The notes under the pieces were generated by a model. The model was not told the origin of the DNA. It saw nothing but the letters and a program-made list of their open reading frames with translations, and ran no database searches. 44,429 nucleotides of DNA, taken from the NCBI GenBank assembly GCA_003427395.1, contig BFEA01000089.1:2014663-2059091 (forward strand), read 5' to 3'. Each line of letters opens with the position of its first letter. Position 1 is the stretch's first letter. The DNA comes from Chara braunii. Taxonomy: Eukaryota; Streptophyta; Charophyceae; Charales; Characeae. Shown here piece by piece: positions 30,727-42,025 of the stretch. The position numbers were made by a program, and so were the translations under genes.

Positions 30727-30923
30727 GAGGTTGAACCTCGATAGTCTGTTGAAGATGCATCTGATAGATGGATAAGGACTCGCTACATCACCAACAATGA
30801 GTTATGAAGTGGGTAAGCACTCGTACATGCTTCTTTTATTAAGATAGTTTGCCTCTTTGCGACGTGGTTTGTCCTAATGCATCGGTCAGATGCATCTTGA
30901 AAAAACTATCAAAGTTCAACCTC
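30727..30923. repeat. Foldback inverted repeat with 53-bp arms
   Basis: Arms 30727-30779 and 30871-30923 are equal in length and match at about 44 of 53 positions after reversal. They begin GAGGTTGAAC, include the palindrome AGATGCATCT and end AGGAC. The 91-base spacer is non-coding. It resembles a small foldback or MITE remnant. Flanking duplications are not evident. Confidence 0.8.
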
Positions 30924-32600
30924 ATAATGAATTAGTGACAATCCAACGAAACAATATGGCACCTGCTAATATTTTGAGCATGAAAACACACATACTATTA
31001 ATTGATTGATAGATTAGAGGGAACAAAAATATTAAAAAAAAAAAAAACATAAACGAACGAAGTACCTAAATTACTTCGGCTCATTTTTCTCCATATGTGT
31101 ATAAATATACATGTACATGTAAGTCTAATAAAATAAAATTTATTAGGCATGTAGCTCGATAACCAGACAAACTTAACAAGCCAAGTGTTGGGGGAGGGAG
31201 GTAACCCGTTTCAGCGTTCATTGTGGTAACATTGTAAGCGAGGATAATCGTCCTATAAAAGTTTTATGTGCTTATTGTGTATAACATAAAAGTATGACAC
31301 AAAGGTTATGGTAACTTTTAATAAAATATTTTATTGTTTTAATTGAAGGTTCGTCCATTTCGAAAATGAAAAGTTGAGTTTGCATGAGAAAACAAATCAA
31401 TGTTTAGTAGTTTTCTTATTGCGTTTGTCAATAAAATATAGACAATTTTTTATATGTATATAAAAATAAGATTAGGCAATAGGCTTTAGATAATCCACAG
31501 CATGATAAAAGTTACACATATCCTCACTTCCAACTATAATAGTTAGTTGACATACTAATGAAGTTAGTAAAACTTTTGGTTCAATAAGAGGATAAGAAAG
31601 ACAAGGCATACGTGAAAGGGGGGAATGAAAACCGAGGTTGATGAAGTGGTGTCTGAGATAAAAAAAAGTCGAACTACATTAAAAAAAAATGTTATTTTAA
31701 TTTGTAAACAAATAAATCAATTTTGTTTATGTAGGAGGAAAGGTGGATCAAAACGTCTAACCTTGTTAATTACATTTGGAAAAAAAAAATCTTTTGTGAA
31801 TTTATAAATATGTAATATCGTAAATTTTAACACATGAAACTATAAAGTTAATTATTCCGATTGTTGTCACAATTTGGGTAAGATTGAGTTAGTTGCGAAT
31901 TTGACTTTCTATTATGACAAAATTTAACATTGGTAATATCATCCAAAACATTGAATCACCTAACATAGAAACTCAAAATATGTCAAGCCAAAAATTGTCG
32001 AAGCATTAAAAAAAATCCTAAATGATGTGTTAATCACTCAAAATGAAAATGTTTATGTCAAAGCATCCAAACATTGAATGAACGAATAAACTTACAAATA
32101 ATGTTAATTTCAAACTCTAAGACTGTATAGAAAACCAAATCATCACAAAAATGGTTTCTTGGGTAATGAAAACTAAAAACGACAATCAAAGTATTTTGAT
32201 ATTATGCATCAAGTGAGCAAATAAAAATATATTTTGAATAAAGTTCAAATTTTAAAAAATAAAAAATTATATTTAAAAATAAATAAATAAAGTGAAAAAC
32301 CGTATTTCAAATTAATGACACAATGAAATTGAACTAATAGGTTCAAGTGCAAATGTACTACAAGAGTGACAAAAAACTTCAAGATGTACATTCATCTAGT
32401 AGTTGATTGTTCTGTAAAATATACCAAATAAAATATACTGATAAGGTATTATCTCATATGGTCACACATTTCATGATAAAAAATATATCCAACTAGGTGG
32501 TTGTGTATGACGAAAATCCCAGCAACCAAAAGTTCAACAGTATTAGAAGTACCGACCAATAATTTTATTCAGAAACTAAGTGGCTGAAAAATTATATCGT
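30924..32600. other. AT-rich DNA without recognisable gene
   Basis: The short frame at 31625-31807 (60 codons, lysine-rich) has no recognisable motif. No terminal repeats or RNA boxes were found. Confidence 0.5.
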
Positions 32601-32612
32601 TATTGTACCTGA

Positions 32613-33038
32613 GTGTTTTTTGGAAGTCGTGCTCGAGACGGTGTGAGAAAACCCGGAGAGGGATGCCTGCAGTTCACCGAAGCCAAGGGCAATGACGCCT
32701 GTCACTCGCCGCGCCCACTTCCGAGGTCCTCGGCGACCAACAGGGTTTGGAGTGTCACGTTTCTCCTTTCCTTTCTTGTCTCCTTAATGCTGGTAGGATC
32801 ATCAACCCGGGGGCAAAATCAATGCTTACTTCGGGAGATCGGGTCAAGAGTTTACTCTACAGAATTTAGTTTTCATCACACCGAAAAGGGATATAAGTTA
32901 CTGTCCAGATCGGCCTCGCTTTGCAGAATCCAGACTGAGCGTTCATATATCAACTCGGAGTTCGATTCTCAACAGTCATACGGGATTGCAGTGAGCCAAA
33001 TCGAGTCTCCTTTCTCAAAATACTTTTCGAGTATTTAA
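32613..33038 (+). other. Unrecognised open frame, 141 codons
   Basis: It starts at the edge of a more GC-rich block. Residues 47-70 contain a hydrophobic stretch (VTFLLSFLVSLMLVGSS) that could be one membrane segment. The C-terminal part overlaps diverged tandem repeats, so at least half is repeat-derived. No family is recognised. It may be chance or an exon fragment. Confidence 0.2.
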
Positions 33039-33215
33039 GCATTCATCTACTAGCCCAGTTCGCAATAGTCATCAGTGCTTGCGGCGAGTCAAATTAAGTT
33101 TCATTTCACAAAATGCAGTTCAAGCATCCAGGCGAACATCCATTAGTCTAATTCGCAGTAGTCATTTGTGTTTGAGCATCAGCACATCAAGCCCGCTTCG
33201 CGATTACGGACTGCT
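32957..33215. repeat. Diverged tandem repeat, about 95 bp, 2.5 copies
   Basis: The pattern (G/A)TTCGCARTAGTCAT is followed by GAGTCAAAT(T/C), then a TTTC(T/A)CAAAAT block and an AAGCATYCA block. It occurs from about 32957, 33058 and 33148. Similarity is moderate and unit edges are approximate. Confidence 0.6.
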
Positions 33216-33299
33216 CAGTTCGGGCTTTCCTCTCTATCTCTTTTGTTCTAGCTGTATTTCCCCTCTTGCAATCCTCCTTCACAGGCGATAAATCCTATT

Positions 33300-34600
33300 C
33301 TTATCACACTTTGATATCAAAGTGCACATGAAAAGAAGAAAATTAAATCAAAATTTGTTAAAAACAACAACAGTCAAAACAGTGTCCCCCTCCCTCTCCC
33401 TCAGCGGGGCAGCGCTTGGAAGTTGAATGCGTTCAGGCTTCTTTCGGGGAAAGAGCACTTACCCGTTCGCTTAGTGAAAGATAATGATCTCGACGAGAGA
33501 GCAGCTCAGGTCACGTTTTCAATGTTTCTGTCCCCCACCCTTCAGCACCTGGCTGCTCGACTGACCGAACAATCTGTGGTAGGGAATTACCTGTTTGAGT
33601 CCTGATAGGCTGCTTGATGATAAGAGACTGTGCTCGCCAGCAAGTTTTACTTAGTTCATGTTGCGACGGAGATGCACAGCCCAGTATTGAACAAGATTAA
33701 AGTCAACTATTTCCACCAACAAGAGAAAGGCCCGATTGGCTGGTGACTGAAAACAAATAAAATAAGAAATGATCCGCCCCGACAGTGGTTGTACATCGAG
33801 CGCTGCATTTAGCGGATTCGTGAAGGTGAACTAATCTCATTCCTTCTTACTCATCTGCGTGATCTCCATCCCTCCTTCTCACTCTCACTGATTAAGTCTA
33901 TCTCCCGGTTCGCTCTCTCCCTCACTCTCCCTCTTTTTCACGTTCTTTGCTCTTGCCCTGTTCCCGAAGGCCTGCAAACCTACGGTGGGTTAAAGGCACC
34001 GTCCCCCAACGTTATATCCATTTAGTCACAGAAACAAGATCCGAACGGTCAAAAGGAGCGTTTTCAAGCCCCCCTTACAAATATGTAGTCTGATCTGGTA
34101 TTAGCATCGGCGGTGCAGAATGCCAACCTAGTTTTCAACCTAAAGTCTTTTTTTCATAAAATATATATATATATATATATAAAATTTAAAAAGAAAACGA
34201 AGGGGTTTCCCCAAAAATTCCGATTGAATCAGAACTCAAGAGTATTCATCTCTCATTAACTCCCTTTCATTAATTCATGTTCATCTGTTAGAAGTGTTCT
34301 CTTTGAAGTACTGTAAGGTCTTACTATGTCGTTTCACCCCTTCAAACTGAGTAACACAGTTCTCTGTCAGGCTTTCCCCCTACTCTAGGCCCTTGCTTCA
34401 AACTTGTGTTTTCTCGTGTCTGCTTTCTCGCTCGCTCACCCAGCCTCTACCCGCAGCATTTGCACCTGCGGACTCGCACTCGCTCACTTGCGAACATACC
34501 TGGCCGTAGAAGGTACCCTTTCGAACAAAAATCACAATTTCCCTTTTTCCCACTTCATCAACCAGTGTCGTGACTGAGTTTACCCTTGCCCATTGAAGAT
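33300..34600. other. No recognisable gene
   Basis: Mixed composition with C/T-rich stretches at 33380-33410 and 33890-33950 and a short (TA)n at 34160-34180. Open frames (33423-33605 plus, 34398-34607 minus) show no known domain. Confidence 0.45.
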
Positions 34601-34607
34601 GGGTCAA

Positions 34608-34688
34608 TAGCAGTTGCTGCTAAGATTGAATTTGTCGCCGCTGAATAAGCTTAACTCGGCAGCCGTTGCTAAAGATGAATTCACTAGT
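34608..34688. repeat. 48-bp imperfect direct repeat
   Basis: GCAGTTGCTGCTAAGATTGA and GCAGCCGTTGCTAAAGATGA, each followed by ATT, lie about 48 bases apart. Non-coding. Confidence 0.6.
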
Positions 34689-34859
34689 GGCCCGTAAGTG
34701 ATCGCTTCTTCGGAAAGAGTGGTTGCTCGGAGAGTATAGCAAAGTACTTCATCAGTGAGAGCAGCTACTTCCACGGGGAGGGAACATTCTCGTTTCCTCC
34801 TTCAGCGCGAGCTGTTGGATCACGCCCACTCAGGAGATTGTTGATTGCCTCATTAGCAT

Positions 34860-35715
34860 GTGACTAACTGTTCACGCCCACAGCGGTTACACATGCCTCC
34901 CCTTATAAGGGTTGCTCACTTCGACAACGGCGCTGGGCACTTCAATGGTTTCGCCCTCTTCAAGAGCTTGCATCCTCTTCAGGATGCGCTCAGATGCACG
35001 GTCGGAATATCAATTACCCCTGGAACACCGGAACTATTTCTCACATCCATACATACCTGTCTTGATTACGCCTCTCTCCCCCGCTGGCTCAGTACTCCCG
35101 ACTCAGGCCCGTCATCACCGCGCATGTTGCGCGCATGGACACTTTCTCTGGTTCACTCTAGCTGTTATGTTGTCCCCCGTCAGGACAGTCCCTTCGCTGG
35201 TGTCCGCCTAGAGTGACGAGACGTGCAACGCTGATCTCGTCCTTCTCTCTCCAATCGGTTCATCCGTGTTCCCTCCGATGTGTCAATGGTGGGCGGAGAG
35301 CATCAGGATCGCGTCCCCCTTACGCAACTTGCTGCCTTCCTCCGCACTCAATCGAGTTTTCGCGTGGGCTGCGTACACCTTGCAAGCTATGAGAAACTCC
35401 CTTCCGTCTCCATCCTTTCCAATGTCAACGGATCTCCCATATAGGCGGTAGCCACACAGGGCATGACCCTCAGTGGACCAGAGGCACCTCAGAGAAACGC
35501 AGGCCCAGGCCCGTAAATCTGGTACCAACGGTATTGCGGGATTTTCTTTCGGTACCAGTACTTCGGGCCAGCTCATCGGTAGCAACCGAAAACACAGCAG
35601 GAACACCAGGAAACGATACCAGATCTCCATCACTGAACCACCAGCAAATCCTCGAACAGTACCAAGAGCAATTCGGAGGACACCTGCGCCAGGTCCAAAA
35701 ATCGAACGAAGTTAA
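34860..35715. other. Overlapping open frames of unknown meaning
   Basis: Frames of 60-118 codons exist on both strands (34860-35216 plus, 35283-35633 minus, 35534-35932 plus). Coincident frames on both strands are expected in a less AT-rich block. None shows a recognised motif, signal peptide or conserved repeat. Confidence 0.3.
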
Positions 35716-35929
35716 CAGGCCCGGTGTACCGGGTACCGTGGCTGCTACAAGCCATCATTCACACCAGTCCAATGAGGGACACCATACAATGAAGCAAGTA
35801 CGGTTCCAACACTGTGTCTGTTCCGTACCAATCCCGAGGCTGGAAATTCTCAGTTTAAACTGCAACAGCGTCAAACCAGACTGTAGATCCACATCAGGAA
35901 GTACCATCGCAAAACTATTGGTACAGTGG

Positions 35930-36620
35930 TAATGTCGAACCAATATCAAGCCCGCAACACGTCGAATATCGTGAAATGCCATAGTGCAGCGATAATTCCG
36001 AACCTGGCCCGACCTTAAATGTCGGCCTGTAACACGCAGAGTACCTTAAAATGTCATAATCTGGTAGTAGTACCGAACCTGTCCTGAGCCCAACAACCAG
36101 TGCTAAGTCGATGCCGAACCCTCGCCGTGATAATGTCAATCTTGTCCTAGTCATGAAAATAAATACTAGTTCGCAGTGTCGCACGGGTCCCAAACCAAAC
36201 CATAACAATATTGAATCCTGAAATAATCTGCAGCATGTACCTCGATGGCACCGAAAGAATACCGAACATGAGTCGTGTTGATGTCGTGCCCATGTCAAAC
36301 CCGAAATATGTCGGTGTCGAGTCACACTGAGTGTGAGAACAATATCCTCGATGGCACCGGGTCAATCGCCGTGGCGGCGCCGAAGCTGAAACAAATCAAC
36401 ATAGTCGTCTCGGACCTGTGAATAAACCGCGAAAATGTCCCCAAACATGAAGTACGCTGATGACGAGACCATACTGAGCCAGAAATATACTTGGTACCGA
36501 GCCAGATAGAGAACATCTCCGAATCTGTGCCCAAACCGAAGCGGCAACCGCACCGACGCAATGGAACCGTGCGGCGCGATCAAATAACATGGCAGTAACA
36601 CCCCACGTCCGTCAATCCCG
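35930..36620. repeat. Decayed tandem array with CCGAACC motif
   Basis: CCGAACC or a near variant recurs about every 60-100 bases (for example near 35998, 36074, 36112 and 36270), with recurring AATGTC, GCCCGCAACACGTC and GCCTGTAACACGCAG blocks. The minus-strand translation shows repeated RYSTCC/RYSACY segments. Divergence is high, so unit length is uncertain. Confidence 0.5.
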
Positions 36621-36639
36621 CACTCATAACACATAGGTT

Positions 36640-37140
36640 ACGGTAAAATTAGAAATCAGGAAAATCACGCAAACCATGCGTACAAATCCCGAACATCGCA
36701 ATATAGGAGAAATCATCAGAATTAGAGTAAACGAATAATCAGGGGGGGTAATATCGATCGTGAATAACTGGAGCAAAATTACGCCAATCTCCCGATAATC
36801 ATGGCTTTTTTCTCCCTTCTAATCATTTGATTTTTTTTACTTATTTCTTAATTCTATTATAAAAAATAATTAAAAAAAGGCAATCTTGTGGAAGATAAAT
36901 TCCGACGAAATCCAATTAAATAACGAAAATTCTTTGTTTTTTTTCTCTTTTATTGTTTTTTATTATTTTTCATGTTTTTTATTTTTATGGTCAGAAACAT
37001 CAATCATGGAGGTCGACCACATGAAAATTTTAATATCGAAGATTTTAAATAAATCAATGAATATCTCGTTTTTCTCCTCTTTTCTTTTGTTTCTAATCCC
37101 TTTTCCCATTTTTGATTTTAATATCAAATTTAATTAAATG
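36640..37140. other. AT-rich spacer without gene
   Basis: A T-rich open frame at 36886-37137 is hydrophobic and phenylalanine-rich through base composition. No gene is supported. Confidence 0.5.
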
Positions 37141-37752
37141 TGGGGCCCCTTCCTCGCGTCCGTTGGACACCGTAAAAGGGCCTCGTCAAGGTTTGTCCTC
37201 AATTAACTGCCCCGCAACCAGTCGTTTCAGAGTCAGGCCTAGAGCGGGCGGTAAAGAGGCAGACAATAAGGTAGTTGGGAGGGCGGCGAAGCGGTAATCC
37301 CTCTCGCCAATTTCTAAGGCTACTCTCGATGGTTGACACATCCGAAATTAGGGGTGACCTGACTACCCCTAATTTCTCCCTGTCAGTCGGACAAGACTCC
37401 CGGCCGATTCCCTCTCAGACAACTTTTCTACAGGTCAATCTCTCGGTATTAGGGTGACCGAATGGTCTTCGGTCGCCCGACAACGGCCTCGTCCGATGTT
37501 GATGACGTAGGGTGCGGAGAGAAGTTGAGTCGCCCCGAACGAACGGTGTGCACGGAGTGATGACGACAAAGCGTGGTCTTTCGAACCCCAAGTGTGCGTG
37601 GCACGGGGAGTGCAGTCACTCGTCCCCTATCTTTTGTGTTTTTGTTGTTTTTATTCTTATTCTTATTCATATTTTTAAGTTATTTTTATTTTGTTTACTT
37701 CTCACGTTGTTTCGGTGATCGGTTTTAAGACCCGCGGTGAGACCGTCGGGTT

Positions 37753-37935
37753 TGGCTTAGTCAGTACACCATTGAACTATTGAAGAGCAAGTCTGAGTTC
37801 GAAATCCGTTGGAAGCAGGTGAGAAAAATAGTGTCGTTTTGAATTGTCCGTGGCAGACAGATCCCGTTATGGTATTCCTGAGTTGTGATCCAAGTACCGT
37901 CCTTCGGGACGTCCGTAAAAATTGAAGTGATAAAC
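37753..37935 (+). mobile_element. tRNA-derived SINE with UUCG hairpin
   Basis: The A-box (TGGCTTAGTCAGTACACC, from 37753) and the B-box (GAGTTCGAAATCC, 37795-37807) have tRNA-like spacing. Near the 3' side is CGTCCTTCGGGACG (37898-37911), a perfect 5-bp stem closed by the very stable UUCG tetraloop, as in the tail structure of some SINEs. It is followed by an A-rich stretch near 37916-37935, which may be the tail. No target duplication was confirmed. Confidence 0.6.
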
Positions 37936-38125
37936 AAGGGGTGTCTGCTGACATGGGCTGCTACGGGCAGCCTTTGCTGCGACGAGCGGTTGAAACCCCC
38001 CACGGGTGGCCAACACAGCAGTCGGGGACCTTGAGCACGTGCCTCTTTTGGTAGGTTCGATGGGTGTTGGCCCACGAGGCGAATGAAACCTCAGTAGCAG
38101 GGGCTCACTATGGGAGCACCACCAG

Positions 38126-38689
38126 TCACCCACGATCTGCTATGAGAGTTTTGAGTGTGAGCATGCCCATTGGGACCCCAAAGATGGAGAACTGTGCCTT
38201 CGACACAGTGGGCCAGGGGGCACCAGGGCGGAGGCCGCAGCGGTACTGACTGTGCGACAAGCAACTGTTTACATGGAACCCTTTTACACTTCGGTCTTCA
38301 AAGTTCTCAGTTGAATATTTGCTACTACCACCAAGATCTACATGGGGATCCGCTTCACCTTGGCTCATGCTGCAGGCTTCACAGCAGGCCTCCCGGTCCT
38401 TTACTCGTCGTGGATTCGGAATCACCACAACGGTCGAACGTAGGTCGTGTGCTTCAACACCATCCATTTTTCGAGCTGACTGATTCGACAGGCGAGTTAT
38501 TACACAATCCAGATTGTTGTTTGTATCAATCGGCACCCTTTGTGGTGTCTGGGTTAAAGCACAGTTTGGCACCGACCGGTGGCGAGGTGGAGGAAGAAAG
38601 GAGAACGCGAAGAAGGTGACGATGAAGCAGAAGATCAGACGTAAGGAAGGCAGGAAAGAGGGGGAATAAACCTGGACATGGATCAACAT
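38126..38689. other. Opposed open frames, 187 and 149 codons
   Basis: The minus frame (38689-38126) has a hydrophobic N-terminal stretch near residues 17-32 and otherwise no recognised domain. The plus frame (38170-38619) is rich in H, S and R and ends in an EEERRTRRR tail. They overlap almost entirely, so at most one could be real. I recognise neither. Either could be a pseudogene or chance. Confidence 0.25.
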
Positions 38690-38699
38690 TAGGTACGTT

Positions 38700-39900
38700 C
38701 GACGAAGGAAACTGAGTATGGTGGGAAGACGATCGTCTATCTGGCCGTTTCTTCACAGAAACGAGCGAGTTAGGATGCGGTTCGGGGTTTCAAACACGGG
38801 TGACTACGATAAAAAGGTTGGTCCGATGTTAGATTAGTAGAACAAGGAGTTAATAGGAGAAAGCGCTCCGTGGAGAGGTGTGCTGACGGATATGGCGTGG
38901 ATGAAGATTGTATAGCTCGCTCATTCCTGAACAGAAGCGGGTAAGTGAGGACTTAATTTGGAGGTTTCAAGGGATGGTGAACCCGATGCTGAGATCGAAT
39001 TTCGAGATTGGTGGATAGATTTTGCGTTGCAAGCAGCGAGAGCTGCGTCCAGGAGGAACGACTTCAGAATAAGCAAATGTACATTTTCGGTTCTAGTAGA
39101 AGATTCATAATGATTTTGCTCATCCTAATAATGAAAATAGTCTCTCTCCCTCTCTTTTTCGTGCACACTGTAATACTTGCATTTCATAGCCCGTTAGTCC
39201 ATGCTCACACTGGGTTTTCATTTCGGATGTGTTTTTCCGTGTTCTAACTCATTTTGCCTGGATGCGTGCGAAGCAGTAGACAATCTTCTGTATGTATCTT
39301 CCCATGCTCTAGCAGAAGATTCATTCTCAAATCGCATACTAGGTAAATAAAAGATCAGGATCATGCTAATCGTGTCGATTGTGAACATGGTCGGTCACCG
39401 TGTTTTTTTGTCGTTAGGGTCGCCATCCTCGTCTATGTCCAAGTTGTGATCCCACCGTGTTGTTTATCCTGATCGTTGCCCTCATCTTGGAGCTTGTTGC
39501 AGTAATCGCACCGCTACTGATAGTGGTGGTAGTGTTTAGCTGGGTGTCGCAGCTAGTCGGGTTCCACCCGAGGGTTCATTCCAACCACGCAGGTAGAAAG
39601 GCAATAGGCGTATGTAGTAGAGAGGGTGGATTGAGGTCCCTATCTGGAAGATGCCCACTGACAATGGAGTCGCAATGGCCTTCGACGTAGGTGTTGGACA
39701 TGCTATATCTCATCATGGTGCCCCTCGTTAGAAGGTTTGGTTATTCATTATGAAATTGCACCCTTTGTTACGGTTGTGTTCGAACTCGTGATCTTGCACG
39801 CCGCCTTTGCGGTCTTCATCACATTGGCCGGACCATTTGTCTCAGCCGTAGTGGTCACGATCTTTAGCGTGACAGTCGCCCTGATCTTCATAGCAATATG
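38700..39900. other. No recognisable gene
   Basis: Plus frames at 39008-39247, 39457-39690 and 39737-39985 are short and hydrophobic. A valine/isoleucine-rich stretch can be read but without conserved context. CTAG(T/C)AGAAGATTCAT occurs at about 39095 and 39310. Confidence 0.4.
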
Positions 39901-39901
39901 T

Positions 39902-40267
39902 TTAATTATGATCCTCGAGCCTCGATTGGAGGAAGGGTTTCGGTTGCATTGGTGGTGGCAACTGCATACTTGCCTTTACGTTTGAGTCCGATGTATTGTT
40001 TCTCCACTGGTGTCGTAGCAGTGTAATTCTTCTTATTGAACAACTTCTGACTATCTGGCTCCCACTGTGACTTTGCAAATTTGAATTTCCTTCACGTTTG
40101 ATGTTAATCGGAGTGTGAGGTGAACGTGCGACTTCATGGTTTAGACTAGGAGAAAAGCGGTTGCTGTTTGCAGACCCTTGCTGGGCAGCGCTGCTGGTTG
40201 TGCACGGTTGCGCACCTTGCTGAGTTACTACTCTTGTTGAGCATTGCGTCATGTTTCTGCTATGCAC
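39902..40267 (-). other. Glutamine/asparagine-rich open frame, possible exon
   Basis: 121 codons. The first half is rich in Q, T, S and N (TQQGAQPC, SSAAQQGSANSN), followed by a mixed region with INIKREGNSN, and it ends at a stop. An adjoining upstream frame on the same strand also reads Q/N-rich residues but is separated by a stop. This composition is typical of disordered activation-type regions, yet simple-repeat bias could also produce it. No DNA-binding or other domain was found. Confidence 0.25.
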
Positions 40268-40689
40268 GAATGCAGTGTATTACTCTACATTGTTGTGCGG
40301 AGTTGTGGATTGTTGGTTGACCATGTACTTGCTGCATACAATGATTTTGCTACGTAGTGTTGTTTTTGCTTGCGCTTTGAATAGAGCACAGAGGGTGTGC
40401 AACCTTTCTAGGCTGCGTAACTGAAACATGGTATGAGGGGAGATACAGAAGCTTTGAAGGAGTACGCAGACTCTGCAAGGGGGTTACCACTGCGACTTGG
40501 AACTCAGTCAGGGAGCTGTTTCTCTACATTCTCTCCGTGGTTTGACCATCCTACTGCTTTTATTGAGCGCCATTGCGAGGTTTTCAGTCGACTGAAGTTT
40601 CAAGGTTTTCACATGCTAGTCTAAGTGTACCTCCCCTTGATCTGAGCGACTAAATAATTCTTATTTTGCTTTTCTTACTCTTAGTCTAG

Positions 40690-40815
40690 TATGTTGGTTC
40701 ATAAAGAAAGGCGGCAGGCGGGATTCCAACCCGTAATCTCTGCCAAAACCTCTATGGGAGGTTCGCCCCACCGATTGCGGGAGCTCTGCCGAAATCTAAG
40801 CGACATTGTTGAGGT
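40690..40815 (-). other. Possible tRNA-like/SINE fragment
   Basis: On the minus strand, CGGGTTGGAATCCCGC resembles a T-arm/B-box with one key change (TTGGAATC for TTCGAATC), and TTGGCAGAGATTA precedes it. No full cloverleaf is seen. It could be a degraded SINE head. Confidence 0.3.
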
Positions 40816-41070
40816 AAAGAACTGTCAAGTACAACTTTTCTTTACCCCGTGTGAGACCACTATACATCATTTAGTATATCCGAGAGGTGTCCATGTATTT
40901 GCCTATGATTTTGTTTCTTTTTTATAACTAAATCATATTAATTGGAAGGAACGCATGCGTAAAAATTTCAGTTTCATTTTATTATGATTGAAAGAAGACT
41001 AAGGGATGAACTGGGGGAACGTGGGAGGAATACAATATTGCATACGCTTGACCGGGTCAACCAAAGGTTG

Positions 41071-42025
41071 GACATTGTTTCTAAGCCGAATGACGTTGTG
41101 CTATGTTTCTTACTTATTTTATGAAGAACCATACATTGGCTTTAAGTTGAATGACATGGTTGCTGTGTTTATTTTTTATGATTTATATATCTGATGTTTT
41201 AGACAAAATATTGTTTCTAAGCTGAGTGGTTTGATCTATCTGTTCTTTGTTTTTTTTTCTGACTGAAGATGGTCAAACTTCATGTTTTTTGTGTAGCTTA
41301 GGGTAGATTGAACATTGTTTATAAGTTTAATGGTTAAATCTTTGTTTTATTATGGGGGAGGATTTTTGTGAACGACTAGACATTGTTTCGAAGCCGAATA
41401 GTTCAACCTGAAGCCACACACTGAGCAACTGAATATAATTGAAAGTACTTCGTTTATATTTGCATGTGGACAGACAGTCGGACATTGTTTAAAAACCGAA
41501 TGGTTTACCTTAAGCCATATCACTAAGAAGATAGATTTATACAAAGTCAAGTATGAGAAAATAATCTTATCCAAGAAAATGCAGAAATTAAACTAACTCT
41601 CAGTCTTCAACACATGTCGAACATCCAAAGTAACTACCTATCAAAATTACGATTCAAAGCGAGTAAAACTTACATTCAATCTCATGCAAGTCTATACCAC
41701 AATAGGTAAGTACTATCACTAAAATCTCAAGTTGTTTTCTCATAAGATAGTCTGTTGGCCCTCCACGTGATTATCCTTGTTACCCATTTTACATATGACA
41801 TGGTGCTAGACCATTCAACTTAGAAAAATTGCCTAGTATGCCTTAGATTATACACGAACATGTTGCACCACTACTTCTATTTTTTTTGGGCATGTGACTA
41901 AGCCATTCAACTTAAAAACCCTGCTTAGTCGCCCTGAACTATTTAAATGTCAAAAATTTAATAATTTTATGACTTGTCTTCAAATATGCACAAGGGAATT
42001 AGACATTTAACTTAGAAACAATGCT
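41071..42025. repeat. Short-motif array that switches orientation
   Basis: The motif ACATTGTTTCTAAGCCGAAT, with variants, occurs forward at about 41072, 41133, 41208, 41312, 41380 and 41482. The reverse complement (CCATTCAACTTAGAAACAAT-like) occurs at about 41811, 41903 and 42003. Spacing is roughly 60-105 bases, with dissimilar DNA between motifs. Non-coding. Confidence 0.75.

Noticed and set aside
30389-30775. 128-codon hydrophobic frame
   Set aside because: Its cysteine/valine/leucine content follows GTGTGT and CTCTCT tracts, and two other frames overlap it with similar composition.
36886-37137. 83-codon membrane-like protein
   Set aside because: Phenylalanine and serine richness follows from T-rich DNA. 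There is no conserved pattern.
41071-42025. CRISPR-like spaced repeats
   Set aside because: Motifs vary, orientation flips and spacer lengths differ widely, with no cas genes. It fits a motif array instead.
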